A DNA stretch of 64,000 nucleotides from Cellulophaga lytica DSM 7489 (lineage in GTDB: Bacteria; Bacteroidota; Bacteroidia; Flavobacteriales; Flavobacteriaceae). Below the pieces are notes generated by a model. The model ran no database searches. It had not been told where the DNA came from and worked only from the letters and a program-made list of their open reading frames with translations. Location of the stretch: positions 663,501 through 727,500 of the forward strand of contig NC_015167.1 in the NCBI RefSeq assembly GCF_000190595.1, given 5' to 3'. Shown here piece after piece: positions 17,342 through 24,877 of this stretch (positions are counted from its first letter, which is position 1; every line of letters starts with the position of its first letter). The translations under genes and the position numbers were made by a program.

Positions 17342-18496
17342 ATGAAACACATACTTTTCTATATCTCTCTAAGTGTCTCTTGTATACTAACATCACAAAA
17401 TGTGGTGCACAATACAGGGAACTTAAAAATTTTTAATGACGGACAAATTGGTTTTCATATTGATTTGACAAACGATGGAAATTTTGACCAAAACGAAGGT
17501 TTAGCCGGTTTTTATAGTGATGATACCAGGACTATCTCCGGAGCTTTTAAACCTGTTTTTAATGATATGGAAATTGTAGTTACCAATGACTTATTTTTAG
17601 ATGTAGCCGTTGGTATAACCAACAATAACAATTTTATTTTAGGTGATGTAGTTACTCCCAGAAACGCTACAGATATAAATTTAGATTTTATTAACTACGC
17701 CTTTTATAATGGTGATGGTAACCTAACAAAAGTAGATGGTTACGCTGCTGTAACAGACAAATACAACTTTAGTTTCCCTGTTGGCGATGCTGATAAAATT
17801 AGACCTCTTTATTTAGATTCTGAAACAAATAACAATACTGCAAAGAGCGCTTACTTTTATGAAGACCCTAATTCTCCATCAACATTTACAAAAACCTTTA
17901 ATACAGATAATTTTGCTGATATTTTAACTGCTGTAAGTACATATGAGTTTTGGCACCTAGAAGCAGACACCAACTCTAAAATTACATTAACTTGGGATGA
18001 TGATAGCAGTATAGACAGTTTTACTGATACTATTGAAGATTTACGCATTGTAGGATGGAACAAAACATTAAACATTTGGGAAAATCTAGGCAATACAGAT
18101 ATAACCGGAAACTTTAGTTCTGGCTCCATAACGTCAGATACTTTTGTGCCAAATAATTATGATATAATTACCTTTGGGAGTAGTTTAAGTGCTATTTCTA
18201 CTAATTTTGAAAACTATTTTGTATCTCCAAATAATGATGGTGTTAATGATTTTCTTTACTTTAAAGAAGTATCGTTATCTCCTAAAAATAACAACTTAAG
18301 AATATATAGCAGATGGGGAAGAATTGTGTATGACAAAGATGCTTACAACAATACTTTTGGAGGTATAGCTAATGTAAGTGGCGTTGTAAAAGCCGGTAAT
18401 GCTCTACCAGATGGTGTTTACTTTTATATTTTAAATTTAAAAGATGTAAATATTATACACCAAGGGTATATCTATTTAGGAAAGCAAAACCAATAA
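17342..18496 (+). CDS. Secreted protein with T9SS type B C-terminal domain, 384 aa
   Basis: I start at the ATG at 17342, just after the previous stop (17337-17339). A frame open from 17321 would add seven residues that spoil the signal peptide (MKHILFYISLSVSCILTSQ). The body is a homolog of the 6207-7364 protein: NTGNLKIFNDGQIGFH against NNGSIRIHDTGTLGLH, AKSAYFYEDPNSPSTF against AKCAYFFEDPNLPSTF, and TSDTFVPNNYDIITF near the end. The C-terminal domain reads FVSPNNDGVNDFL, NNLRIYSRWGRIVYDKD, LPDGVYFYIL and HQGYIYL, diagnostic of the type B sorting signal. Probable partner for export or anchoring of the preceding protein. Confidence 0.88.
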   Translation: MKHILFYISLSVSCILTSQNVVHNTGNLKIFNDGQIGFHIDLTNDGNFDQNEGLAGFYSDDTRTISGAFKPVFNDMEIVVTNDLFLDVAVGITNNNNFILGDVVTPRNATDINLDFINYAFYNGDGNLTKVDGYAAVTDKYNFSFPVGDADKIRPLYLDSETNNNTAKSAYFYEDPNSPSTFTKTFNTDNFADILTAVSTYEFWHLEADTNSKITLTWDDDSSIDSFTDTIEDLRIVGWNKTLNIWENLGNTDITGNFSSGSITSDTFVPNNYDIITFGSSLSAISTNFENYFVSPNNDGVNDFLYFKEVSLSPKNNNLRIYSRWGRIVYDKDAYNNTFGGIANVSGVVKAGNALPDGVYFYILNLKDVNIIHQGYIYLGKQNQ

Positions 18497-18500
18497 TGCG

Positions 18501-18508
18501 TACTTTTG
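18501..18508 (+). promoter_or_regulatory. TAnnTTTG -7 element before the acetyltransferase
   Basis: TACTTTTG lies 20 bases upstream of the ATG at 18528 and matches the Bacteroidota -7 consensus. It sits immediately after the stop codon of the preceding T9SS protein and implies a very short leader. Confidence 0.6.
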
Positions 18509-18527
18509 TTTTTCATTTATTAACAGT

Positions 18528-18983
18528 ATGAAAGACCAAAAAGAACTTACATTTAAATTAATTTCTGCTATTGAAACTTACCCAGTTAGACATCCTGTAT
18601 TAAGAGCAGGTAAACCCCTATCTTCGTGTGAGTTTTCTGGTGATAATTTAAAAACTACTTTTCATATTGGCGCATACCAAAACAACCAATTAATAGGTGT
18701 TGCAAGCCTGTTACAAGTAAAAAATACTTCTATTTTAAATGTTTTTGCTTACCAACTTAGAGGAATGGCCATAGCTAATGAACACCAAGGAAAGGGACTT
18801 GGCAAAAAAATTATTAACTATGCAGAAACAATTTTAAAAGAAAAAGGCGTTTTATTATTGTGGATGAACGCCAGAGTAAGCGCAATTCCTTTTTATACAA
18901 AATGTGGTTATACCAAAAGTGGCAGCATTTTTGACATACAAAAGGTGGGACCACACGTGGTTATGTTTAAAAAATTAAATTAA
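18528..18983 (+). CDS. GNAT family N-acetyltransferase
   Basis: A 151-residue cytoplasmic protein with the GNAT fold. The acetyl-CoA pyrophosphate loop is seen as QLRGMAIANEHQGKGLGKKII (about residues 77-98), matching the Q/RxxGxG/A signature. A beta-strand and LWMNARVSAIPFYTKCGYTKSG follow, the usual substrate-side region (AIPFYxKxGF). It transfers an acetyl group from acetyl-CoA to an amine; the substrate cannot be told from sequence. The next gene, an M15 peptidase, starts 5 bases after its stop, so they are probably co-transcribed. Confidence 0.85.
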   Translation: MKDQKELTFKLISAIETYPVRHPVLRAGKPLSSCEFSGDNLKTTFHIGAYQNNQLIGVASLLQVKNTSILNVFAYQLRGMAIANEHQGKGLGKKIINYAETILKEKGVLLLWMNARVSAIPFYTKCGYTKSGSIFDIQKVGPHVVMFKKLN

Positions 18984-18988
18984 GAGTT

Positions 18989-19735
18989 ATGCAAAGAAGA
19001 TCATTTATCCTAAAAACCGGAATTATAGGTGCTGCCGCAATTACGGCTCCACAACTTATTTTTGCTCAAGAGCAAGAAGAAGAAGTTACCTATTCTATTG
19101 AAGAGTTAATGGGTAAAGCAGATATAGATTTGTATGGCAAAGGAATTAACCTAAGAAAAGAAGCCCATGATGCTTTTAAAAAAATGAAAGTAGCTGCTTA
19201 CAGTGCTGGCATTGATTTAAAAATAGTATCCAGCTATAGAAATTACTACAGACAAGAAGGTATTTGGGAACGTAAGTATTTAAAATATACAGACGATCAA
19301 AAAATGAAACCTTTAAATGCTATTGATAAAATTATTGAATACTCTACTATTCCTGGTACAAGTAGACACCATTGGGGAACAGATATTGATATTATAGATG
19401 GCTATCAAAAAACTAGCGGAGATGTTTTAGTTCCTAAAAAATTTGAAGAAGGTGGGCCGTTTGAAGACCTTAAAAAATGGATGGACGAAAACGCGAACGA
19501 CTTTGGTTTTTACTTAGTGTATACTAACAACAAAAAACGTAGAGGTTTTAAATATGAGCCTTGGCATTATAGCTACGCCCCTATTTCTAAACCTATGCTA
19601 GAACAGTTTAGAGGTAAAAATATTATGAGGTTGGTAAAAGAGCAACAACTTTTAGGTGGTGAACACTTTACTGCTGGCTTTTTAAAATCTTATATAGTAA
19701 ACAATATTTTAGATATTAATCCAGAACTTTTATAA
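18989..19735 (+). CDS. M15 family D-alanyl-D-alanine carboxypeptidase (VanY-like)
   Basis: A 248-residue exported peptidase. The N-terminus MQRRSFILKTG plus a hydrophobic stretch ending IFAQ resembles a twin-arginine signal. The M15B zinc motif SxHxxGxAxD appears as SRHHWGTDID (S125-D134, ligands H127 and D134), and the third ligand is in EPWHYSY. SSYRNYYRQ is the conserved substrate-side motif. Such enzymes remove the terminal D-alanine from peptidoglycan stem peptides in the periplasm. It lies 5 bases after the acetyltransferase gene. The substitution of A by T before the Asp (GTDID for GxAxD) is mild. Confidence 0.88.
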   Translation: MQRRSFILKTGIIGAAAITAPQLIFAQEQEEEVTYSIEELMGKADIDLYGKGINLRKEAHDAFKKMKVAAYSAGIDLKIVSSYRNYYRQEGIWERKYLKYTDDQKMKPLNAIDKIIEYSTIPGTSRHHWGTDIDIIDGYQKTSGDVLVPKKFEEGGPFEDLKKWMDENANDFGFYLVYTNNKKRRGFKYEPWHYSYAPISKPMLEQFRGKNIMRLVKEQQLLGGEHFTAGFLKSYIVNNILDINPELL

Positions 19736-19746
19736 CTCTTTTTGTA

Positions 19747-19769
19747 TCTTGGTTTTTAACTAACCAAGA
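19747..19769 (+). other. Hairpin between the M15 and M48 peptidase genes
   Basis: A perfect 8-bp stem TCTTGGTT / AACCAAGA with a 7-base loop ends 10 bases before the M48 ATG at 19780. There is no T-run after it, so it is not an ordinary terminator. It could weaken read-through or affect translation of the downstream gene. Confidence 0.5.
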
Positions 19770-19779
19770 ATAAACTATA

Positions 19780-20547
19780 ATGAGAAGAGGAAATTGGAAA
19801 ATAAGAATACTTATAGGGCTTGCCATTGTTGCTTTTGCATACATACAAAGGTGCAGCAATAAAGAAGAAAACCCGTATACCGGTAGAGTGCAAAATATTA
19901 ATATGGATGCCAATCAAGAAATTGCTATTGGTTTACAAAGTGCTCCACAAATGGCACAACAACACGGAGGTTTATATCCAGACCAAAAATTGCAAAATTT
20001 TGTAGATGCTGTTGGCAACAAATTAGTACAAAATAGTATTGCTAAAGACACTCCTTACAAATACGAGTTTCATTTATTGGCAGACGAAAAAACCATTAAT
20101 GCTTTTGCGTTACCAGGCGGACAAATATTTATTACCTATGCCCTATTCTCTAAGCTTAATGAAGCACAATTGGCTGGTGTTTTAGGACATGAAATAGGAC
20201 ACGTAATTGGCAGACATTCGGCAGAACGTATAGCAGACAGCAATTTTTGGCAAACATTATCTACAGGGGCATCTGTTGGTGCAGATATGGGAGGTGTTGT
20301 TAACGGTATAGGACAAAAAACCTTACTCACTAATGGTCGTGGAGACGAATTAGAAAGTGATGAACTTGGAGTGTTATTTATGATACAATCTGGTTACAAC
20401 CCAGAAGAAATGATAGCTGTAATGAAAATTTTAAAGGCAGCCGCAGGACCTAACAGGCAACCAGAGTTTCAAAGCACTCACCCAGATCCTGAAAACAGAA
20501 TAGAAAAAATTAAAGAAGCAATAGAAAAATATAAAAACGAAAAATAA
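19780..20547 (+). CDS. M48 family metallopeptidase (periplasmic, possible lipoprotein)
   Basis: A 255-residue protein with an N-terminal hydrophobic segment (about residues 9-21) followed by a cysteine at 25 (YIQRCSNK). This is either a loose lipobox or an uncleaved anchor. The zinc site HEIGH is at 137-141, inside LAGVLGHEIGHVIGRHSAER, and the third ligand Glu is in GDELESDELGV. INAFALPGGQIFI is the family substrate-cleft motif. It resembles the BepA/LoiP type, which handles misfolded outer-membrane proteins. It lies 44 bases after the M15 gene. Full-length for a domain without TPR repeats. Confidence 0.9.
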   Translation: MRRGNWKIRILIGLAIVAFAYIQRCSNKEENPYTGRVQNINMDANQEIAIGLQSAPQMAQQHGGLYPDQKLQNFVDAVGNKLVQNSIAKDTPYKYEFHLLADEKTINAFALPGGQIFITYALFSKLNEAQLAGVLGHEIGHVIGRHSAERIADSNFWQTLSTGASVGADMGGVVNGIGQKTLLTNGRGDELESDELGVLFMIQSGYNPEEMIAVMKILKAAAGPNRQPEFQSTHPDPENRIEKIKEAIEKYKNEK

Positions 20548-20586
20548 CTATTCGACGAAATGCATTTTAATCTCGTTATTTTTATT

Positions 20587-20594
20587 TAGCTTTG
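20587..20594 (+). promoter_or_regulatory. TAnnTTTG -7 element before the 55-residue peptide gene
   Basis: TAGCTTTG matches the -7 consensus and lies 73 bases upstream of the ATG at 20668. Spacing leaves a leader of about 65 bases. Confidence 0.45.
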
Positions 20595-20667
20595 TAGCAT
20601 CCCAAACCTAACTTATTGTTTTTAACCATTATAGCTTTGAGAATATTAATTCTAAAAAAGAGACTAT

Positions 20668-20835
20668 ATGGGAAGGCTACTAGAATACAAACGAATTTAT
20701 TTAAGCGCATTTGACAATTGCAGACCAATACTGGCTGTGATTTTATTAAAAGCATATTCATTTTTTTGCTTTGCGCTAATATCTATAACTGTCTATGCAT
20801 TTTTATACAGAGCATTTACAGGGTTTAGATTCTAA
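20668..20835 (+). CDS. Small membrane peptide, DUF6747-like, 55 aa
   Basis: An intact ORF of 56 codons reads MGRLLEYKRIYLSAF, then a hydrophobic stretch (about residues 22-45), ending YRAFTGFRF. An upstream TAnnTTTG box and a terminator downstream bracket it as a single gene. Length, one membrane span and the ending F/YRxxTGFxF resemble what I remember of the Flavobacteriia small-protein family DUF6747; I could not confirm that by search. Function unknown. It is easily missed because it is so short. Confidence 0.65.
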   Translation: MGRLLEYKRIYLSAFDNCRPILAVILLKAYSFFCFALISITVYAFLYRAFTGFRF

Positions 20836-20880
20836 AAAATTATACTTTTTTACGAGAACACCTAAAAGTATTACCTAATA

Positions 20881-20917
20881 AAAAAATCCCTTTGAGTTTT
20901 CTTCAAAGGGATTTTTT
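20881..20917. terminator. Bidirectional terminator between the 55-aa peptide and an ankyrin gene
   Basis: A 15-bp perfect stem AAAAAATCCCTTTGA / TCAAAGGGATTTTTT with a 7-base loop provides a T-run on either strand. It serves the plus-strand peptide gene and the minus-strand ankyrin gene that converge here. Confidence 0.9.
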
Positions 20918-20940
20918 AGTTGATGATTGTTGGATGAACT

Positions 20941-21366
20941 CTACTTTCTTTTTCTTTTATTTTTTCTTGCTAACTTTTTTTCTTTAGCTACTTGCTCTAA
21001 AAAAGCTATAGTTTCTTTTGCATTAGATAATTCTGCGTGCTTCATTATTGTACGTCCTTTATCGCATTTAATTCTAATATCTGCACCGTTTGCTACAAGT
21101 ATCTCTAAAATTTCTACCTTATTGTATCGCGCAGCAAATATAGCAGGCGTCATACCATTCGACTTTTTATTTACATCTTCTCCAAATTCTATAAGTTTAC
21201 GTACCGTTTCTACATCGCCCTTTAAAATAGCCATACAAAAAGGGTTTACGGTTTCTAAAGCAACATTTACTACTTTGTAATTTGGTAATACTGCATTAAC
21301 ATTTGCTTTTACTACTGTTGTTGCTACCACTAAAGCAGCCGCAAAAACTAAAATTGTTTTTTTCAT
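20941..21366 (-). CDS. Secreted ankyrin-repeat protein, 141 aa
   Basis: The start is set at 21366 (MKKTILVFAAALVVATTVVKA), where a proper signal peptide begins. A longer frame to 21423 adds 19 residues that are not signal-like. Two to three ankyrin repeats follow: NPFCMAILKGDVETVRKLIEFG, GMTPAIFAARYNKVEILEILVANGADI and KGRTIMKHAELSNAKETIAFL. The tail is strongly basic (KEKKLARKNKRKRK). It belongs with the two ankyrin proteins at 27100 and 27686, sharing the MTPxxxAARYNxVExLxxLxxNGA core. It shares an upstream block with the gene at 27100. Probably periplasmic; partner unknown. Confidence 0.85.
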   Translation of the reverse strand: MKKTILVFAAALVVATTVVKANVNAVLPNYKVVNVALETVNPFCMAILKGDVETVRKLIEFGEDVNKKSNGMTPAIFAARYNKVEILEILVANGADIRIKCDKGRTIMKHAELSNAKETIAFLEQVAKEKKLARKNKRKRK

Positions 21367-21414
21367 GATGATTGTTGTTTTTTGATTTAATTGATGAATT
21401 GTATACACAGATAA

Positions 21415-21471
21415 AGACGACAACTAGGAACATATGTTTCAGTAAAAACTGATTATAACATAATTTTAACA
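21415..21471 (-). promoter_or_regulatory. ECF-like promoter block upstream of the ankyrin gene
   Basis: On the minus strand the order is TGTTAAA, 5 bases, GTTATAAT, 9 bases, CTGAAAC, 15 bases, TCGTCT. The same elements with identical spacing occur at 27571-27627 before another ankyrin gene. TGAAAC followed after 15-16 bases by CGTC resembles the -35 GAAC / -10 CGTC pattern of ECF sigma factors. The -10-like element is 49 bases from the start codon. Confidence 0.55.
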
Positions 21472-21605
21472 GCTGTTTTAAGAAACGATATCGTTTTAGT
21501 AAAACCAATACGTTAACACTTTCTAAAAAATGAAAAAAAGACAAGTAAGTTAACCATAAAACTTAATAATTGGTGCTATTTTTGAGTAGCAAAAAAATAA
21601 AAAAG

Positions 21606-23123
21606 ATGAACAAAAAAGTTATTTTAATGATTTTAGACGGATGGGGGAAATCTCCAGATCCTAAAATCTCGGCCATAGAAAACGCAAATACTCCTTTTAT
21701 AGATGGATTGTATACCAAATATGCAAATGCTAATTTATTAACCGACGGAATGAATGTTGGTTTACCAGAAGGACAAATGGGTAACAGTGAAGTTGGACAT
21801 ATGAATTTGGGTGCTGGCCGTATTGTTTATCAAGATTTAGCAAAAATTAACTTAGCTGTTAAAGAAAATACTCTTAAGGATGAGGAAGTAATTAAAAACG
21901 CCTTTAAGTATGCTAAAGAAAATAATAAAGCTGTTCATTTTTTAGGTCTTCTTAGTAATGGTGGTGTACACTCACACACTTCACATTTAAAAGGGTTAAT
22001 TACAGCTGCTGAAAGTTATGGTGTAGAAAATTCTTATATACATGCTTTTACAGATGGTAGAGATGTTGATCCTAAAAGTGGTAAAAGCTACATAAATGAT
22101 ATTATTACCTTTTGTAAAGATAAAAACACCAAATTAGCAAGTGTTATTGGTCGTTACTACGCTATGGATCGTGATAAACGTTGGGAGCGCGTTAAATTAG
22201 CATATGACTTATTAGTTAATAATGCCGGTACAAAAACCAACAATGTAGAGCAAGCTATACAAGATAGCTATGATAACGATGTTACAGATGAATTTGTTAA
22301 GCCAATTGTTGTAACAGATAAAAATGGTGACCCAACAGCAAAAATACAAGAAAATGATGTTGTTATTTTCTTCAATTTTAGAACAGACCGTGGTAGAGAA
22401 CTAACAGAAATGTTAAGTCAAGAAATGTTTCATGAGTACAACACACACCCGCTAAAGTTATATTATGTTACAATGACAAATTATAACGAGGCCTATAAAA
22501 ATGTGCATGTTATTTATGACAAAGCAAATATTGAGGAAACTTTAGGTGAAGTGTTATCTAAAGCAGGAAAAAAGCAAATTCGTATTGCTGAAACAGAGAA
22601 ATATCCTCACGTTACATTTTTCTTCAACGGTGGTAGAGAGGTTCCTTTTGATGGTGAGCAGCGTATTTTATGTCCGTCTCCTAAGGTTGCTACTTATGAC
22701 TTACAGCCAGAAATGAGTGCTTTTGATATTAGAGACGCTATTATACCAGAATTGAACAAAGCAGAGGCAGATTTTGTTTGCCTAAACTTTGCTAATCCAG
22801 ATATGGTAGGACATACAGGAGATATGCAAGCCGCAATAAAAGCCTGCGAAACTGTAGACAGTTGTGCAGAAGCTGTAATTACTGCAGGTTTAAAAAATGA
22901 TTACACTACTATTGTAATAGCAGATCATGGTAATTGTGAAACTATGGTAAACCCAGATGGGAGCCCCAACACTGCACATACAACCAATCCTGTACCACTA
23001 ATTTTGGTAGACAAAGAATTAAAACAAATTAATGATGGTGTTTTAGGAGATATAGCACCTACAATTTTAAAATTAATAGGAGTAAAACAACCAGAGCTAA
23101 TGACACAAAAATCTTTAGTTTAA
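21606..23123 (+). CDS. gpmI: 2,3-bisphosphoglycerate-independent phosphoglycerate mutase
   Basis: This enzyme interconverts 3- and 2-phosphoglycerate in glycolysis, using two Mn ions and a phosphoserine intermediate. Starting at the ATG at 21606 gives 505 residues, the normal length. A frame from 21570 would add 12 residues before MNKKVILMILDGWG. Metal ligand D11 (LDGWG) and the catalytic serine S61 (GNSEVGHMNLGAGR) are present. Other conserved parts are DGRDVDP, GRYYAMDRDKRW, NFRTDRGRE, NFANPDMVGHTGD and ADHGNCE. Cytoplasmic. A frequent neighbour of map in Flavobacteriia, as here. Confidence 0.97.
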   Translation: MNKKVILMILDGWGKSPDPKISAIENANTPFIDGLYTKYANANLLTDGMNVGLPEGQMGNSEVGHMNLGAGRIVYQDLAKINLAVKENTLKDEEVIKNAFKYAKENNKAVHFLGLLSNGGVHSHTSHLKGLITAAESYGVENSYIHAFTDGRDVDPKSGKSYINDIITFCKDKNTKLASVIGRYYAMDRDKRWERVKLAYDLLVNNAGTKTNNVEQAIQDSYDNDVTDEFVKPIVVTDKNGDPTAKIQENDVVIFFNFRTDRGRELTEMLSQEMFHEYNTHPLKLYYVTMTNYNEAYKNVHVIYDKANIEETLGEVLSKAGKKQIRIAETEKYPHVTFFFNGGREVPFDGEQRILCPSPKVATYDLQPEMSAFDIRDAIIPELNKAEADFVCLNFANPDMVGHTGDMQAAIKACETVDSCAEAVITAGLKNDYTTIVIADHGNCETMVNPDGSPNTAHTTNPVPLILVDKELKQINDGVLGDIAPTILKLIGVKQPELMTQKSLV

Positions 23124-23162
23124 GATTTTTAACGTTATAATACTGTTTTTATAAGATTGTTT

Positions 23163-23170
23163 TACCTTTG
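23163..23170 (+). promoter_or_regulatory. TAnnTTTG -7 element, nearly leaderless, before map
   Basis: TACCTTTG ends only 6 bases before the ATG at 23177. If transcription starts the usual few bases after the box, the map transcript is leaderless or nearly so. The position also rules out the TTG at 23168 as the start, since it lies inside the promoter box. Confidence 0.65.
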
Positions 23171-23176
23171 CAAACT

Positions 23177-23983
23177 ATGGTAAAAATTAAAACACCTGAA
23201 GAAATAGAAATAATGCGCGAAAGTGCATTAATGGTTTCTAAAACATTAGGCTTAATTGCTAAAGAAATTAAGCCTGGTGTAACTACATTGCAGTTAGATA
23301 AAATTGCAGAAGAATTCATTAGAGATAATGGTGGTATTCCTGGTTTTTTAGGATTATATGATTTTCCTAACACATTATGTATGAGCCCTAACCAACAGGT
23401 TGTACACGGCATACCTAATAATAAACCATTAGAGAATGGCGAAATTATATCTGTAGATTGTGGTGTATTAAAAAATGGTTACTACGGAGATCACGCATAC
23501 ACTTTTGAAGTTGGAGAAGTAGATCCGGAAACTAAAAAATTGCTTGATATTACTAAGCAATCTTTATATGTAGGTATAAAAGAATTTAAAGCCGGCAATA
23601 GAGTTGGTGATGTTGGTTTTGCAATACAACAATTTTGCGAAGCGCAAGGTTATGGTGTTGTTCGTGAACTAGTTGGCCACGGCTTAGGCAAAAAAATGCA
23701 TGAAGGACCAGAAATGCCTAACTATGGTAAACGCGGTAGAGGCAAAAAGTTTGTTGAAGGTATGGTAGTTGCTATAGAGCCAATGATTAACCAAGGTACA
23801 AGAAAAATTGTACAGCATAGTGATGGTTGGACAATTACAACTTTAGATAACAAACCAAGTGCACATTTTGAGCATGATGTAGCAATTGTAAATGGCAAAC
23901 CACAATTATTATCTACTTTTGATTATATTTATGAAGCCCTAGGAATAGAGAGTAATGAAGAGGATGAGTTTAGGGTAAAATAA
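23177..23983 (+). CDS. map: Type I methionine aminopeptidase
   Basis: Removes the N-terminal methionine from new proteins. I start at the ATG at 23177 (MVKIKTPEEIEIMRES), giving 268 residues. All five metal ligands can be placed: D in ISVDCGV, D in GDHAYTF, H in LVGHGLGKKMHEGP, E in VVAIEPM, and E in SAHFEHDVAI. It is of the short type I form, without an N-terminal zinc finger. It is cytosolic and follows gpmI by 53 bases, with its own promoter. Confidence 0.96.
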   Translation: MVKIKTPEEIEIMRESALMVSKTLGLIAKEIKPGVTTLQLDKIAEEFIRDNGGIPGFLGLYDFPNTLCMSPNQQVVHGIPNNKPLENGEIISVDCGVLKNGYYGDHAYTFEVGEVDPETKKLLDITKQSLYVGIKEFKAGNRVGDVGFAIQQFCEAQGYGVVRELVGHGLGKKMHEGPEMPNYGKRGRGKKFVEGMVVAIEPMINQGTRKIVQHSDGWTITTLDNKPSAHFEHDVAIVNGKPQLLSTFDYIYEALGIESNEEDEFRVK

Positions 23984-24006
23984 CAACCTAACCACATCTT
24001 TAATTT

Positions 24007-24798
24007 ATGAATTGTAAAACGTGCAATACAGGCATTACAAACACACATAAATATTGCTCTAATTGTGGAGCAAAAATAGTTTTAGACAGAATATCATTAA
24101 AAGGCGCATGGCAAGAGTTCATTGGGCCTTTTTTTAGTTGGGACAATAACTTCTGGAAAACCTTTTTTAACTTATTTACAAAACCTAAAGAGGTTTTAGA
24201 GGCTTATATAGGTGGTGCTCGTAAAAAATATTTTCAGCCATTTTCATATTTGGTAGTTTACGCAACTATTGCCTTAATTATTAATAAAATTTTTCCTAGT
24301 ACAGAAGTAGCAGATTTTACTAACGGTATCAAATCCGGTTTAGGGGATGCTAACCCCAAAGCTCCAAAAGAGGCATTAGAAAGCATAAATATAATTTATC
24401 AGTTTTACTCTAATTATTATAATCTAATTATAATATCTAGCATTCCTGCGTATAGCTTACTAACATATTTAACTTTCAAAAAAAGAGACCATAACTACTC
24501 AGAGCACTTAGTTTTTAACGCATACATACAAGCCAATTTAGGCTATATACTTATTGCTTCACAACTTATTTTTTTTAACCTTATAGGGCTTTCAAAAGGA
24601 CTAATTTCAAGTGCTTTTATACTTATATCTGCTATTTATGGATTATATGTTTTCATAAAATTATATCAACTTACTTTTAAACAAACACTCTATGCCTTTT
24701 TTAGATATGCGGGCTATATTATACTAGCTTTTATTACTTTAATGATTTTAAGTATTGGTGTTGGTATTTTGTATGCAATGACAATAAAAACTAGCTAA
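24007..24798 (+). CDS. DUF3667 membrane protein with N-terminal zinc ribbon, 263 aa
   Basis: The N-terminus carries two CxxC pairs (CKTCNTGITNTHKYCSNCG), a rubredoxin-like zinc ribbon. The family core FFSWDNNFWKTFFNLFTKPKEVLEAYIGG follows, then KKYFQPFSYLVVYA. Four hydrophobic segments follow (about residues 80-95, 135-155, 177-215 and 235-258). This arrangement is the DUF3667 family, common in Bacteroidota and of unknown function. A second member is at 42625. The gene lies 23 bases after map. Inner membrane location is inferred. Confidence 0.85.
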   Translation: MNCKTCNTGITNTHKYCSNCGAKIVLDRISLKGAWQEFIGPFFSWDNNFWKTFFNLFTKPKEVLEAYIGGARKKYFQPFSYLVVYATIALIINKIFPSTEVADFTNGIKSGLGDANPKAPKEALESINIIYQFYSNYYNLIIISSIPAYSLLTYLTFKKRDHNYSEHLVFNAYIQANLGYILIASQLIFFNLIGLSKGLISSAFILISAIYGLYVFIKLYQLTFKQTLYAFFRYAGYIILAFITLMILSIGVGILYAMTIKTS

Positions 24799-24877
24799 AA
24801 CATACTTTTAAAGTATATTTACGTTTTAATAATTGCTACACAAATATGAAGCAAGCATTTAGTACCTAAATACATTT

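Noticed and set aside
3323..18496. Prophage tail region, suggested by tail-fibre motifs
   Set aside because: No capsid, portal, terminase, baseplate, lysis or integrase gene is nearby. Each protein has a Sec signal peptide, and the partners have T9SS sorting domains.
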